Of a stretch of DNA of 64,000 nt, positions 57,170 through 64,000 are shown in pieces. Below the pieces are notes generated by a model. The model was not told the DNA's origin. It saw only the letters and a list, made by a program, of their open reading frames with translations, and ran no database searches. The stretch is from contig NZ_RBWX01000009.1 of NCBI RefSeq assembly GCF_003634215.1, positions 186,001 through 250,000 of the forward strand, written 5' to 3'. This DNA is from Sphingosinicella microcystinivorans (GTDB taxonomy: Bacteria > Pseudomonadota > Alphaproteobacteria > Sphingomonadales > Sphingomonadaceae). The position numbers and the translations under genes were made by a program. Each line of letters opens with the position of its first letter. Within the stretch, counting starts at the first letter, position 1.

Positions 57170-58357
57170 TCAAGCATCGGGCAGCGCGAGCACGCGCTTG
57201 GCGATGATGCCGAGCTGCACCTCCGCCGTGCCGCCCTCGATCGAATTGGCGCGCGAACGCAGCCACGCCTTTGCCATGTCGCCGTCGTGCGCGCCCTCGC
57301 CGTCCCACAGCAGACCGTCGCTGCCGAACACGCTCATCAGCAGTTCCTGCCGGGACTTGTTCAGTTCGGAGCCGACATGCTTCAGCATCGATGACAAATG
57401 TCCGATGTCCTGCCCGGCCTTCGCCTCGTCCTTCACGCGCTCCATGGTGAGCGCGAAGCAGAGCGTATCCATGTCATGCCGCGCGAGATCGACGCGCAGC
57501 CCTTCGTCCGCCAGCGTACCGTCGGCGCGCGTGCCGACGCGCTTCTTGGCGATCTGCGCCGCCGTGTCACGGCCTCCCGTGCCGAAATCGGCACCGATCG
57601 AGCTGCGCTCGTGGGTGAGCAAATACTTGGCGATCGACCAGCCCTTGCCACGCTCGCCGACAAGGTTTTCCTTCGGCACGCGCACGTTATCGAAAAAGGT
57701 CTGGCAGAACGGCGAATAGCCGCTGATCAGCTTGATCGGCGAGGTCGAGACACCCTCGGACGCCATGTCGAACAGGAGGAAACTGATCCCTTCATGCTTC
57801 GAGGCATCGGGCTCGGTACGGACCAGGCAGAAGATCCAGTCGGCCTGATCGGCATAGCTCGTCCAGATCTTGGAGCCGTTCACCAGCCAGTGATCGCCCT
57901 TGTCTTCGGCCTTCGTTTTCAGCGAAGCGAGATCGGAGCCTGCGCCCGGTTCCGAATAGCCCTGGCACCAGCGAATTTCGCCGCGCGCGATTTTCGGGAG
58001 ATGCTCGGCTTTCTGCGCCTCATTTCCGTATTTCAGCAATGCCGGCCCCAGCATCCAGATGCCGAACGAGCTGAGCGGCGGACGGGCGTGTATGCGGCGC
58101 ATTTCTTCCGCAAGCACCTTGGCTTCCTCGGCGGAAAGTCCGCCGCCTCCATAGTCCTTCGGCCATTCCGGCACCGTCCAGCCGCGCGCCGCCATGCGCT
58201 CCAGCCAGAGCCGCTGCGCATCGTTCTTGAATCGGACGTTGCGCCCGCCCCAGCAGACGTCTGCTTCTTCCAGAACCCGTTCACGCATCTCGGCGGGACA
58301 GTTCGCCTCCAGCCACGCGCGTGTCTCGCCGCGAAACGCTTCCAGCGGCTCGGCCAT
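57170..58357 (-). CDS. Acyl-CoA dehydrogenase, partner subunit
   Basis: 395 residues from [15 protein letters not shown] at 58357. FAD/substrate site: [46 protein letters not shown]. The C-terminus reads [28 protein letters not shown] and lacks a TEYP-like catalytic segment, which complements its neighbour. It is the first gene of the run ACAD-ACAD-ligase-HD and is divergent from lgt. Confidence 0.9.
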   Translation of the reverse strand: MAEPLEAFRGETRAWLEANCPAEMRERVLEEADVCWGGRNVRFKNDAQRLWLERMAARGWTVPEWPKDYGGGGLSAEEAKVLAEEMRRIHARPPLSSFGIWMLGPALLKYGNEAQKAEHLPKIARGEIRWCQGYSEPGAGSDLASLKTKAEDKGDHWLVNGSKIWTSYADQADWIFCLVRTEPDASKHEGISFLLFDMASEGVSTSPIKLISGYSPFCQTFFDNVRVPKENLVGERGKGWSIAKYLLTHERSSIGADFGTGGRDTAAQIAKKRVGTRADGTLADEGLRVDLARHDMDTLCFALTMERVKDEAKAGQDIGHLSSMLKHVGSELNKSRQELLMSVFGSDGLLWDGEGAHDGDMAKAWLRSRANSIEGGTAEVQLGIIAKRVLALPDA

Positions 58358-58460
58358 AGGCCAAAACCCTCCCCGCATCCGATTGCCTTATGCTCTCCCG
58401 GCACTATGGTGCGCGGCGTCCACAGGGGCAATCCCGTCGTTTTTGAGGGCAGACAGCCGT

Positions 58461-59300
58461 ATGTTCGCAATCGAGGCCGCGCTTACTTATCCCAGCATCG
58501 ATCCGGTCTGGTTCCGTATTCCCCTGCCCTTCACCGAAACGAGCCTGCCGATCCGGTGGTACAGCCTCGCCTATATCGGCGGCATCATCGTCGCGTGGTG
58601 GTATCTGCTGAAGATGCTCGCGAAACCCGGTGCACCGATGGCCCGCCGCCATGCCGACGATCTCGTCACGTGGGTGACGCTCGGCATCATCCTCGGCGGG
58701 CGCGTCGGCTATGTGCTGTTTTACGATTTCGCGCGCTTCTTTGGTCCCGAAGGCCATGTCTCCGACGTGTTCAAGCTCTGGGAAGGCGGCATGTCGTTCC
58801 ACGGCGGCGCGGCGGGCGTTTCGATCGCGCTCCTCCTCTACACATGGCAGCAGAAGCTGAGCTGGCTGCGCGTCCACGATTACATCGCCTGCACCATCCC
58901 GTTCGGCCTGTTCTTCGGGCGCATCGCCAACTTCATCAACGGAGAGCTCTGGGGCCGCGCGACGGACGTGCCGTGGGCGATGAAATTCCCCACCGGCGGC
59001 GATGTGCTGCGCCACCCGAGCCAGCTTTACGAGGCGGGGCTTGAAGGCATCGTGCTGTTCGCGATCCTCTGGTATCTCTTCTGGAAAACCGATGCGCGCT
59101 ACAAGCCCGGTCTCCTCGTCGGCACGTTCATGCTCGGCTACGGCGTGTTCCGCTTCGTCGTCGAATATTTCCGCGAGCCCGATGCCCAGCTCGGCACGCT
59201 CTCCTGGGGCCTCACCATGGGGCAGACGCTTTCCACCACGATGATCGTGGCCGGTGCCTACTTCGTCGCGACCGCCGGAAAGCGCGCGCTCGCGAAATGA
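58461..59300 (+). CDS. lgt: Prolipoprotein diacylglyceryl transferase
   Basis: 279 residues, a seven-span membrane enzyme. Signatures: GWRYGLEF-equivalent [20 protein letters not shown], the essential [13 protein letters not shown], and [16 protein letters not shown]. It adds diacylglycerol to lipobox cysteines of preprolipoproteins, such as the small lipoprotein at 7818-7949. It overlaps the next gene by 4 bp. Confidence 0.95.
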   Translation: MFAIEAALTYPSIDPVWFRIPLPFTETSLPIRWYSLAYIGGIIVAWWYLLKMLAKPGAPMARRHADDLVTWVTLGIILGGRVGYVLFYDFARFFGPEGHVSDVFKLWEGGMSFHGGAAGVSIALLLYTWQQKLSWLRVHDYIACTIPFGLFFGRIANFINGELWGRATDVPWAMKFPTGGDVLRHPSQLYEAGLEGIVLFAILWYLFWKTDARYKPGLLVGTFMLGYGVFRFVVEYFREPDAQLGTLSWGLTMGQTLSTTMIVAGAYFVATAGKRALAK

Positions 59301-60307
59301 CCCCGCTGGGGAGGAAGCTCGCCGCCGAGATCGAAGCGCGCGGCCCGATCGGCGTGGACCGCTACATGGCGGAATGCGTCGCGGCCTATTACGCCGGGCG
59401 GGATCCGTTCGGGCGCGGCGGCGACTTCACCACGGCCCCGGAAATCAGCCAGATGTTCGGAGAGATCATCGGCCTCTGGATGGCGGACCTCTGGGACCGC
59501 GCAGGGCGGCCTGCCCGCGTGAACCTCGTCGAGCTCGGCCCCGGGCGCGGCACGCTGATGGCGGACCTGCTCCGCGCCGCCCGCGCGCTCCCCGCTTTCG
59601 CTGAAGCGATCCGCGTCCATTTCGTGGAAACGAGCCCCGCCCTCCGCGCCGCGCAGGCACAGCGCGTCCCGTCCGCCGCGTGGCACAACGATCTGGCGGA
59701 CGTGCCGCAAGGCGCGCCGCTGCTCGTCATCGCCAACGAGTTCTTCGACGCCCTCCCCATCCGGCAGGAGGCGCGCGTGGATGGCGAATGGCAAGAACGG
59801 CGCATCGGCGTTTCGGAGGATGCCTTCGTCTTTACGCCCGAAGGCGATGCAATCCGCGAAATCGCGCCCGCGCGCGTTGATTATGCTCGCGCCCTCGCCG
59901 CCCGGATCGCCGCGGAAGGTGGTGCCGCACTCCTTATCGACTACGGCTATGAAGGCCCCGCCGAGGGCGATTCCCTGCAGGCGCTTGCATCCCATGCGGC
60001 CGCCGATCCGCTTGCAGCGCCAGGCGAGCATGACCTCACCGCGCATGTGGATTTCACGGCGCTTGCCGAGACAGCGCGCGCGGCAGGCGTCCATGTTTCG
60101 CCGCTTGCACTGCAGGGCCCCTTCCTGGTCGCGCTCGGCATCGAAGCCCGCGCCGAGCGTCTCTCGCGCAGCCTCGACCCGGAAGCCCGCCATGCTATAG
60201 CGGGCGCGATGCGGCGGCTCACCCTGCCGCAGACGATGGGGAGTCTGTTCAAGGTGCTTGCGTTCACACACAAGGATTGGCCCGAGCCAGCAGGCTTCGG
60301 CACATGA
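59297..60307 (+). CDS. NDUFAF7/MidA-type SAM-dependent methyltransferase
   Basis: 336 residues. The family signature runs from [46 protein letters not shown] to [18 protein letters not shown] (SAM motif) and [16 protein letters not shown]. Mitochondrial NDUFAF7 methylates an arginine of complex I; whether the bacterial protein does so is inference. It is overlapped by lgt and by the GNAT gene, 4 bp each. Confidence 0.9.
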   Translation: MTPLGRKLAAEIEARGPIGVDRYMAECVAAYYAGRDPFGRGGDFTTAPEISQMFGEIIGLWMADLWDRAGRPARVNLVELGPGRGTLMADLLRAARALPAFAEAIRVHFVETSPALRAAQAQRVPSAAWHNDLADVPQGAPLLVIANEFFDALPIRQEARVDGEWQERRIGVSEDAFVFTPEGDAIREIAPARVDYARALAARIAAEGGAALLIDYGYEGPAEGDSLQALASHAAADPLAAPGEHDLTAHVDFTALAETARAAGVHVSPLALQGPFLVALGIEARAERLSRSLDPEARHAIAGAMRRLTLPQTMGSLFKVLAFTHKDWPEPAGFGT

Positions 60308-60828
60308 GCGACATCGTTTTCCGCACGCCGACAGCCGCCGACCTTCCCGCACTTTGCGAACTCGGCCGCCAAACGTTCATCGAGACGTTCGGCCACCTTT
60401 ACGCAAAGCACGATCTCGACCACTTCCTCGTCACCGTATTCGGCCCCGAGGGAATGCCGGTGGAGTTCGCGGACCCGGCCTACGCGTTTCGTATCGCCGA
60501 AGCCGACGGGAGGATGGTCGCCTATTGCAAGGTCGGTCCGCCCTACCTCCCCGTGGACGACGACGGCCGCACCAAGTGCGAGCTTCGGCAGCTTTACATC
60601 CTGAAGGCGTGGCACGGGCGCGGCATCGCGCAGCCGATGATGGCCTGGGCGCTCGAATGGGCGAACATGGGCGGCTGGCAGGATATGTATCTCACCGTCT
60701 GGTCCGAAAACTACCGGGCGCAGAAGGTCTACGAGAACTACGGCTTCGAGAAGGTCGGCGACCACCGCTTCATGGTGGGCGAACAGGCCGATCACGATTT
60801 CATCTATCGCAAGGTGCTGCGTCCATGA
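60304..60828 (+). CDS. GNAT-family N-acetyltransferase
   Basis: 174 residues. The acetyl-CoA site is ELRQLYILKAWHGRGIAQPMM (RxxGxG/A pattern) followed by the GNAT helix WALEWANMGGWQDMYLTVWSENYRAQKVYENYGFEKVGDHRF. Substrate is unknown. Its start and stop overlap its neighbours by 4 bp, so it is made with pgeF. Confidence 0.88.
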   Translation: MSDIVFRTPTAADLPALCELGRQTFIETFGHLYAKHDLDHFLVTVFGPEGMPVEFADPAYAFRIAEADGRMVAYCKVGPPYLPVDDDGRTKCELRQLYILKAWHGRGIAQPMMAWALEWANMGGWQDMYLTVWSENYRAQKVYENYGFEKVGDHRFMVGEQADHDFIYRKVLRP

Positions 60829-61589
60829 GCGTTCCCGTCCTTCATACCTCCGCGCTCGATGGCCTCCCCCACGGCTTCCTCGGGCGCCGGGGCGGCGTTT
60901 CCGAAGGCATCGTGGCGGGGCTCAACGTCGGGCTCGGGTCGCAGGACGACCGAACTGCCATCGCCGAAAACCGCCGCCGTGCGGTGGAGGCCGTGCTGCC
61001 GGGCGCGAAGCTCGTGACGCTGCATCAGGTCCACAGCCCGGACACCATCGCCGTGACCGCGCCATACCCGGATGATGCCCGCCCGCACGCCGATGCGCTG
61101 GCGACCGCGACGCCGGGCCTGCTGCTCGGTATCCTCACGGCGGACTGCGCGCCCGTGCTGCTGGCAGACCGCGAGGCCGGCGTCGTCGGCGCGGCACATG
61201 CGGGCTGGAAGGGCGCGCTCGGCGGCGTCACCGACAGCGTCATCGCGGAGATGGAGAAACTCGGCGCCCGTCGCGACCGCATCGCCGCCGCCGTAGGCCC
61301 CTGCATCGCGCGCACCTCCTATGAAGTCGATGAGGGCTTCTTCCGCCGCTTCTGCGAGGCGGACCCGGAAAACGAGCGTTTCTTCCTCGATGGACGCGCC
61401 GGACACCATCAGTTCGACCTCGAAGCCTATGTGGGGGCACGGCTCGCGGCGGCAGGCATCGGACGCGTCGAACTGCTCGGCGAGGATACATATGCGAACC
61501 CGGAGGCCTACTTCAGCTTCCGCCGCGCGACGCACCGGGGAGAGGCCGATTACGGGCGTCAGATCGCGCTGATCGGGCTTCCTGCCTAA
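60825..61589 (+). CDS. pgeF: Purine nucleoside phosphorylase/peptidoglycan editing factor (LACC1 family)
   Basis: 254 residues. Metal and active-site motifs: TLHQVHSPDTIAV, GILTADCAPVLLAD, VGAAHAGWKGALGGV, and GPCIARTSYEVD. Family members phosphorolyse purine nucleosides, deaminate adenosine, and in E. coli the homologue YfiH edits peptidoglycan precursors carrying Ser. The function here is not resolved among these. It overlaps the GNAT stop by 4 bp. Confidence 0.9.
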   Translation: MSVPVLHTSALDGLPHGFLGRRGGVSEGIVAGLNVGLGSQDDRTAIAENRRRAVEAVLPGAKLVTLHQVHSPDTIAVTAPYPDDARPHADALATATPGLLLGILTADCAPVLLADREAGVVGAAHAGWKGALGGVTDSVIAEMEKLGARRDRIAAAVGPCIARTSYEVDEGFFRRFCEADPENERFFLDGRAGHHQFDLEAYVGARLAAAGIGRVELLGEDTYANPEAYFSFRRATHRGEADYGRQIALIGLPA

Positions 61590-61690
61590 CCGCCGCTGCA
61601 ACACAGATGTCATAGGCGTTGCTCACGCCGCCTGCGGCAGCTAGTGAACCGACCGACTCGTCACCGCCACAAAACAGGGATTCGCGCGCC

Positions 61691-62623
61691 ATGAAGCTGC
61701 TTGCGGGCAACAGCAACCTTCAGCTTGCGGGCGATATCGCCCGTTACCTCGACATGCCGCTGACGCAGGCGAGCGTTCGCCGCTTCGCGGATGAAGAGGT
61801 GTTCGTTGAAATCCACGAGAATGTGCGCGGCGAGGATGTCTTCGTCGTCCAGTCCACGGCCTTCCCGGCCAACGACAATCTGATGGAGCTCCTCATCTGC
61901 ATCGACGCGCTGAAGCGCGCGAGCGCCAAGCGCATCACCGCAGTCGTACCCTATTTCGGTTATGCGCGGCAGGATCGGAAACCCGGCCCGCGCACGCCCA
62001 TCTCCGCGAAGCTCGTCGCCAACCTCATCACCGTCGCGGGCGCCAATCGCGTGCTTTCGGTCGACCTGCACGCCGGGCAGATCCAGGGCTTCTTCGACAT
62101 CCCGACGGACAACCTCTACGCCGCCCCGGTGATGAGCGATGACATCCTCGCCCGTTACGGCTCTGAGAACATGATGGTCGTCTCGCCCGACGTCGGCGGC
62201 GTGGTGCGCGCCCGCGCGCTCGCCAAGCGCCTCGACAACGCGCCGCTCGCCATCGTCGACAAGCGCCGCGAGCGCGCCGGCGAATCCGAAGTCATGAACA
62301 TCATCGGCGACGTCGAAGGCCGCTTCTGCATCCTCGTCGACGACATCGTCGATTCGGCGGGCACGCTCTGCAACGCCGCTGCCGCGCTCCGTGCCGCAGG
62401 TGCCAAGGCCGTTGTCGCTTACTGCACGCACGGCGTGCTCTCGGGCGGCGCGGTCGCGCGTGTCGAGGGCTCGGAGCTGATGGAGCTGGTCATCACCGAC
62501 TCGATCTCACGCCCGGAGATCGCCAACGCGAAAAAGCTGCGCCAGCTCACCATCGCCCCGCTGCTCGGCGAGGCTGTCCGCCGCATCGCCGACGAATCCT
62601 CGGTTTCCAGCCTGTTCGACTAG
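61691..62623 (+). CDS. prs: Ribose-phosphate pyrophosphokinase
   Basis: 310 residues from [13 protein letters not shown] at 61691. PRPP motifs: [48 protein letters not shown], and the PRPP loop [19 protein letters not shown]. It makes PRPP for nucleotide, His and Trp synthesis. A longer in-frame frame upstream is not used: the ATG here has AGGGA upstream and gives the usual N-terminus. A 101-bp gap precedes it and may hold the promoter. Confidence 0.96.
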   Translation: MKLLAGNSNLQLAGDIARYLDMPLTQASVRRFADEEVFVEIHENVRGEDVFVVQSTAFPANDNLMELLICIDALKRASAKRITAVVPYFGYARQDRKPGPRTPISAKLVANLITVAGANRVLSVDLHAGQIQGFFDIPTDNLYAAPVMSDDILARYGSENMMVVSPDVGGVVRARALAKRLDNAPLAIVDKRRERAGESEVMNIIGDVEGRFCILVDDIVDSAGTLCNAAAALRAAGAKAVVAYCTHGVLSGGAVARVEGSELMELVITDSISRPEIANAKKLRQLTIAPLLGEAVRRIADESSVSSLFD

Positions 62624-62624
62624 G

Positions 62625-63191
62625 ATGAGCGCGCGCGTCCGCTGTTTCGGCAACAGTCCCGGCAAGGAATTCTACGCCGCGTACCACGACGATGAGTGGG
62701 GCGTGCCTGTCCACGACGACCGCAAGCTGTTCGAGATGCTCATCCTCGAAGGCGCGCAGGCCGGGCTCAGCTGGGAAACCGTTCTGAAAAAGCGCGATGG
62801 CTACCGCGCCGCCTTCCACGGCTTCGACCCCGTCCGCGTCGCCGCGATGACCGATGCCGAGCTGGAAACGGTGCTCGCCACCGGCAACATCGTCCGCAAC
62901 CGCCTGAAGGTCTGGTCGGCCCGCCGAAACGCCGCCGTGTTCCTTGATATGCAGCGCGAGCATGGCAGCTTCGATGCTTGGCTCTGGGCTTTCGTGAGCG
63001 GAAAACCCCTCGTGAACCGCCCCAAGAGCTTCAAGGACGTCCCCGCCTCCACCCCGCTCAGCGACGCCATTTCAAAGGCGCTCAAGAAGGCGGGCATGAA
63101 CTTCGTCGGCTCGACGATCATCTACGCGTACATGCAGGCGGTCGGCCTTGTGGACGATCATGTCAGCACCTGCTGGAAGGCGCCGGCCTGA
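62625..63191 (+). CDS. tag: DNA-3-methyladenine glycosylase I
   Basis: 188 residues. The zinc ligands of Tag are in place: Cys near the N-terminus (RCFGN), His in YHDDEWGVP, and H/C in the C-terminal VDDHVSTCW. The catalytic region LILEGAQAGLSWETVLKKRDGYRAAFHGFD is typical. It removes 3-methyladenine from alkylated DNA. It starts one base after the prs stop. Confidence 0.95.
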   Translation: MSARVRCFGNSPGKEFYAAYHDDEWGVPVHDDRKLFEMLILEGAQAGLSWETVLKKRDGYRAAFHGFDPVRVAAMTDAELETVLATGNIVRNRLKVWSARRNAAVFLDMQREHGSFDAWLWAFVSGKPLVNRPKSFKDVPASTPLSDAISKALKKAGMNFVGSTIIYAYMQAVGLVDDHVSTCWKAPA

Positions 63192-63208
63192 ACCCCTATC
63201 TACAGGGC

Positions 63209-64000
63209 ATGACGACCACCTCGCAGCAGCATCCACTGCGCCGCTTCCTCCCTTACCTGTGGCCCGCCGACAAGCCGGGCCTCAAGGTGCGCGTCGTCGC
63301 CGCGCTCATCCTCGTACTCATCGCCAAAGCGACGATGCTGATCATGCCCTTTGCCTACAAGGGCGTGATCGATTCGATGGCGACGCCCACGAACCAGGGC
63401 TTCCTGCTCGGCGTCGGGCTTGTGTTCGCCTATGCGGCGGCGCGGTTCGGCGGCGTGCTGTTCGACAATGTGCGCAATGTCATCTTCGAGCGTGTGGGCC
63501 AGGTCGCGGGCGCCGATCTCGCGTCCGAAGTTTTCGCGCGCATCCACGAACTCTCCCTGCGCTTTCACCTCGAACGCCGCACCGGCGCGCTCACACGCAT
63601 CATCGAGCGCGGCACCAAGAGCGTCGACACGATGCTCTACTTCCTCGCCTTCAACATCGCCCCGACGATCATCGAACTCGTCGCCGTGTGCGTGATCTTT
63701 CAGATCAAGATGGGCTTCGAGATTGTCGCGGCGACGCTCGTCATCGTCGCGCTATATATCTGGTTCACGCGGCGCGTGACGGAATGGCGGAGCGAACTTC
63801 GCCGCCGCATGGTCGATACGGACAACCGCACCACGCAGCGCGCGGTGGATTCGCTCCTCAACTACGAAACCGTGAAATACTACAGCGCGGAAACACTGGA
63901 GCGGGACCGCTATCGCCAGTCGCTCACCGCCTATGCGAACGCCGCGATCAAGAGCGAGAACTCGCTTGCCGCACTCAACATCGGCCAATCGCTGATCACC
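63209..64000 (+). CDS. Atm1-type ABC exporter half-transporter, N-terminal part
   Basis: 264 residues to the window edge, where the frame remains open; only the membrane domain is seen. Hydrophobic spans and the linker ELSLRFHLERRTGALTRIIERGTKSVDTMLYFLAFNIAPTIIE and NYETVKYYSAE are characteristic of the Atm1/ABCB7 family, which exports glutathione-linked sulfur or metal species. The ATPase half should follow beyond 64000. Confidence 0.88.
   Translation, partial: MTTTSQQHPLRRFLPYLWPADKPGLKVRVVAALILVLIAKATMLIMPFAYKGVIDSMATPTNQGFLLGVGLVFAYAAARFGGVLFDNVRNVIFERVGQVAGADLASEVFARIHELSLRFHLERRTGALTRIIERGTKSVDTMLYFLAFNIAPTIIELVAVCVIFQIKMGFEIVAATLVIVALYIWFTRRVTEWRSELRRRMVDTDNRTTQRAVDSLLNYETVKYYSAETLERDRYRQSLTAYANAAIKSENSLAALNIGQSLIT

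Noticed and set aside
1-64000. tRNA, rRNA, CRISPR, insertion sequences, prophage or toxin-antitoxin modules.
   Set aside because: I found no tRNA cloverleaf, repeat-spacer pattern, transposase, integrase or typical toxin family on reading the window; the RHH gene lacks a toxin partner.

Overview
This GC-rich, gene-dense window comes from an alphaproteobacterium, most likely a member of the Sphingomonadales. The evidence is a PhyR/NepR/EcfG general stress response locus with a PhyP-like partner, the gene order argS-SPOR-nagZ-scpA-scpB-tatA-tatB-tatC, a complete dcw cluster ending in ftsQ-ftsA-ftsZ without lpxC, a PEP-CTERM protein and paired CoA-ester catabolic genes. I see no rRNA, tRNA, CRISPR array, insertion sequence or prophage. 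It reads as ordinary chromosome with a few distinctive regulatory regions.

Layout. 1-5770 (minus strand): phyR, a tiny membrane protein, a NepR-EcfG fusion, glnE, bcp and a DUF455 gene cut by the window edge. 5900-7949 (plus): the PhyP-like sensor behind a predicted EcfG-type promoter, a strong terminator, and an entericidin-like lipoprotein. 7978-14387 (minus): argS, a SPOR protein, nagZ, scpAB and tatABC. A plus-strand membrane diguanylate cyclase (14596-16257) separates argS from dgt. 16258-19855 (minus): an alpha-methylacyl-CoA racemase, a TPR/SPOR protein and dgt, with end-to-end overlaps. 19986-38079 (minus): the full dcw cluster mraZ-rsmH-ftsL-ftsI-murE-murF-mraY-murD-ftsW-murG-murC-murB-ddl-ftsQ-ftsA-ftsZ, mostly joined by 4-bp start/stop overlaps. 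Its promoter region (38080-38340) holds four TGGG repeats (MraZ operator), DnaA-box-like 9-mers and GANTC sites.

38341-49599 is a mosaic: a small anchored protein, an acyl-CoA dehydrogenase plus a Cys-less thiolase-like protein, a THxN-type PEP-CTERM protein with a well-formed sigma-54 promoter, a phosphofructokinase, a GIN-domain periplasmic protein, a response regulator beside mgtE, a soluble diguanylate cyclase, purEK and a ribbon-helix-helix protein. 49603-58357 (minus) encodes two adjacent acyl-CoA dehydrogenases, an acyl-CoA ligase, an HD-domain protein, an orphan molybdenum hydroxylase large subunit, hemH and an acetoacetyl-CoA reductase. 58461-64000 (plus) encodes lgt, a NDUFAF7-like methyltransferase, a GNAT, pgeF, prs, tag and the start of an Atm1-type ABC exporter.

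Most notable: the anti-sigma factor NepR and the sigma factor EcfG are one continuous 248-residue polypeptide; the PEP-CTERM gene has a -24/-12 promoter; the dcw core promoter lies inside the TGGG repeat array; and two long near-perfect palindromes precede a diguanylate cyclase gene and a GIN-domain gene.
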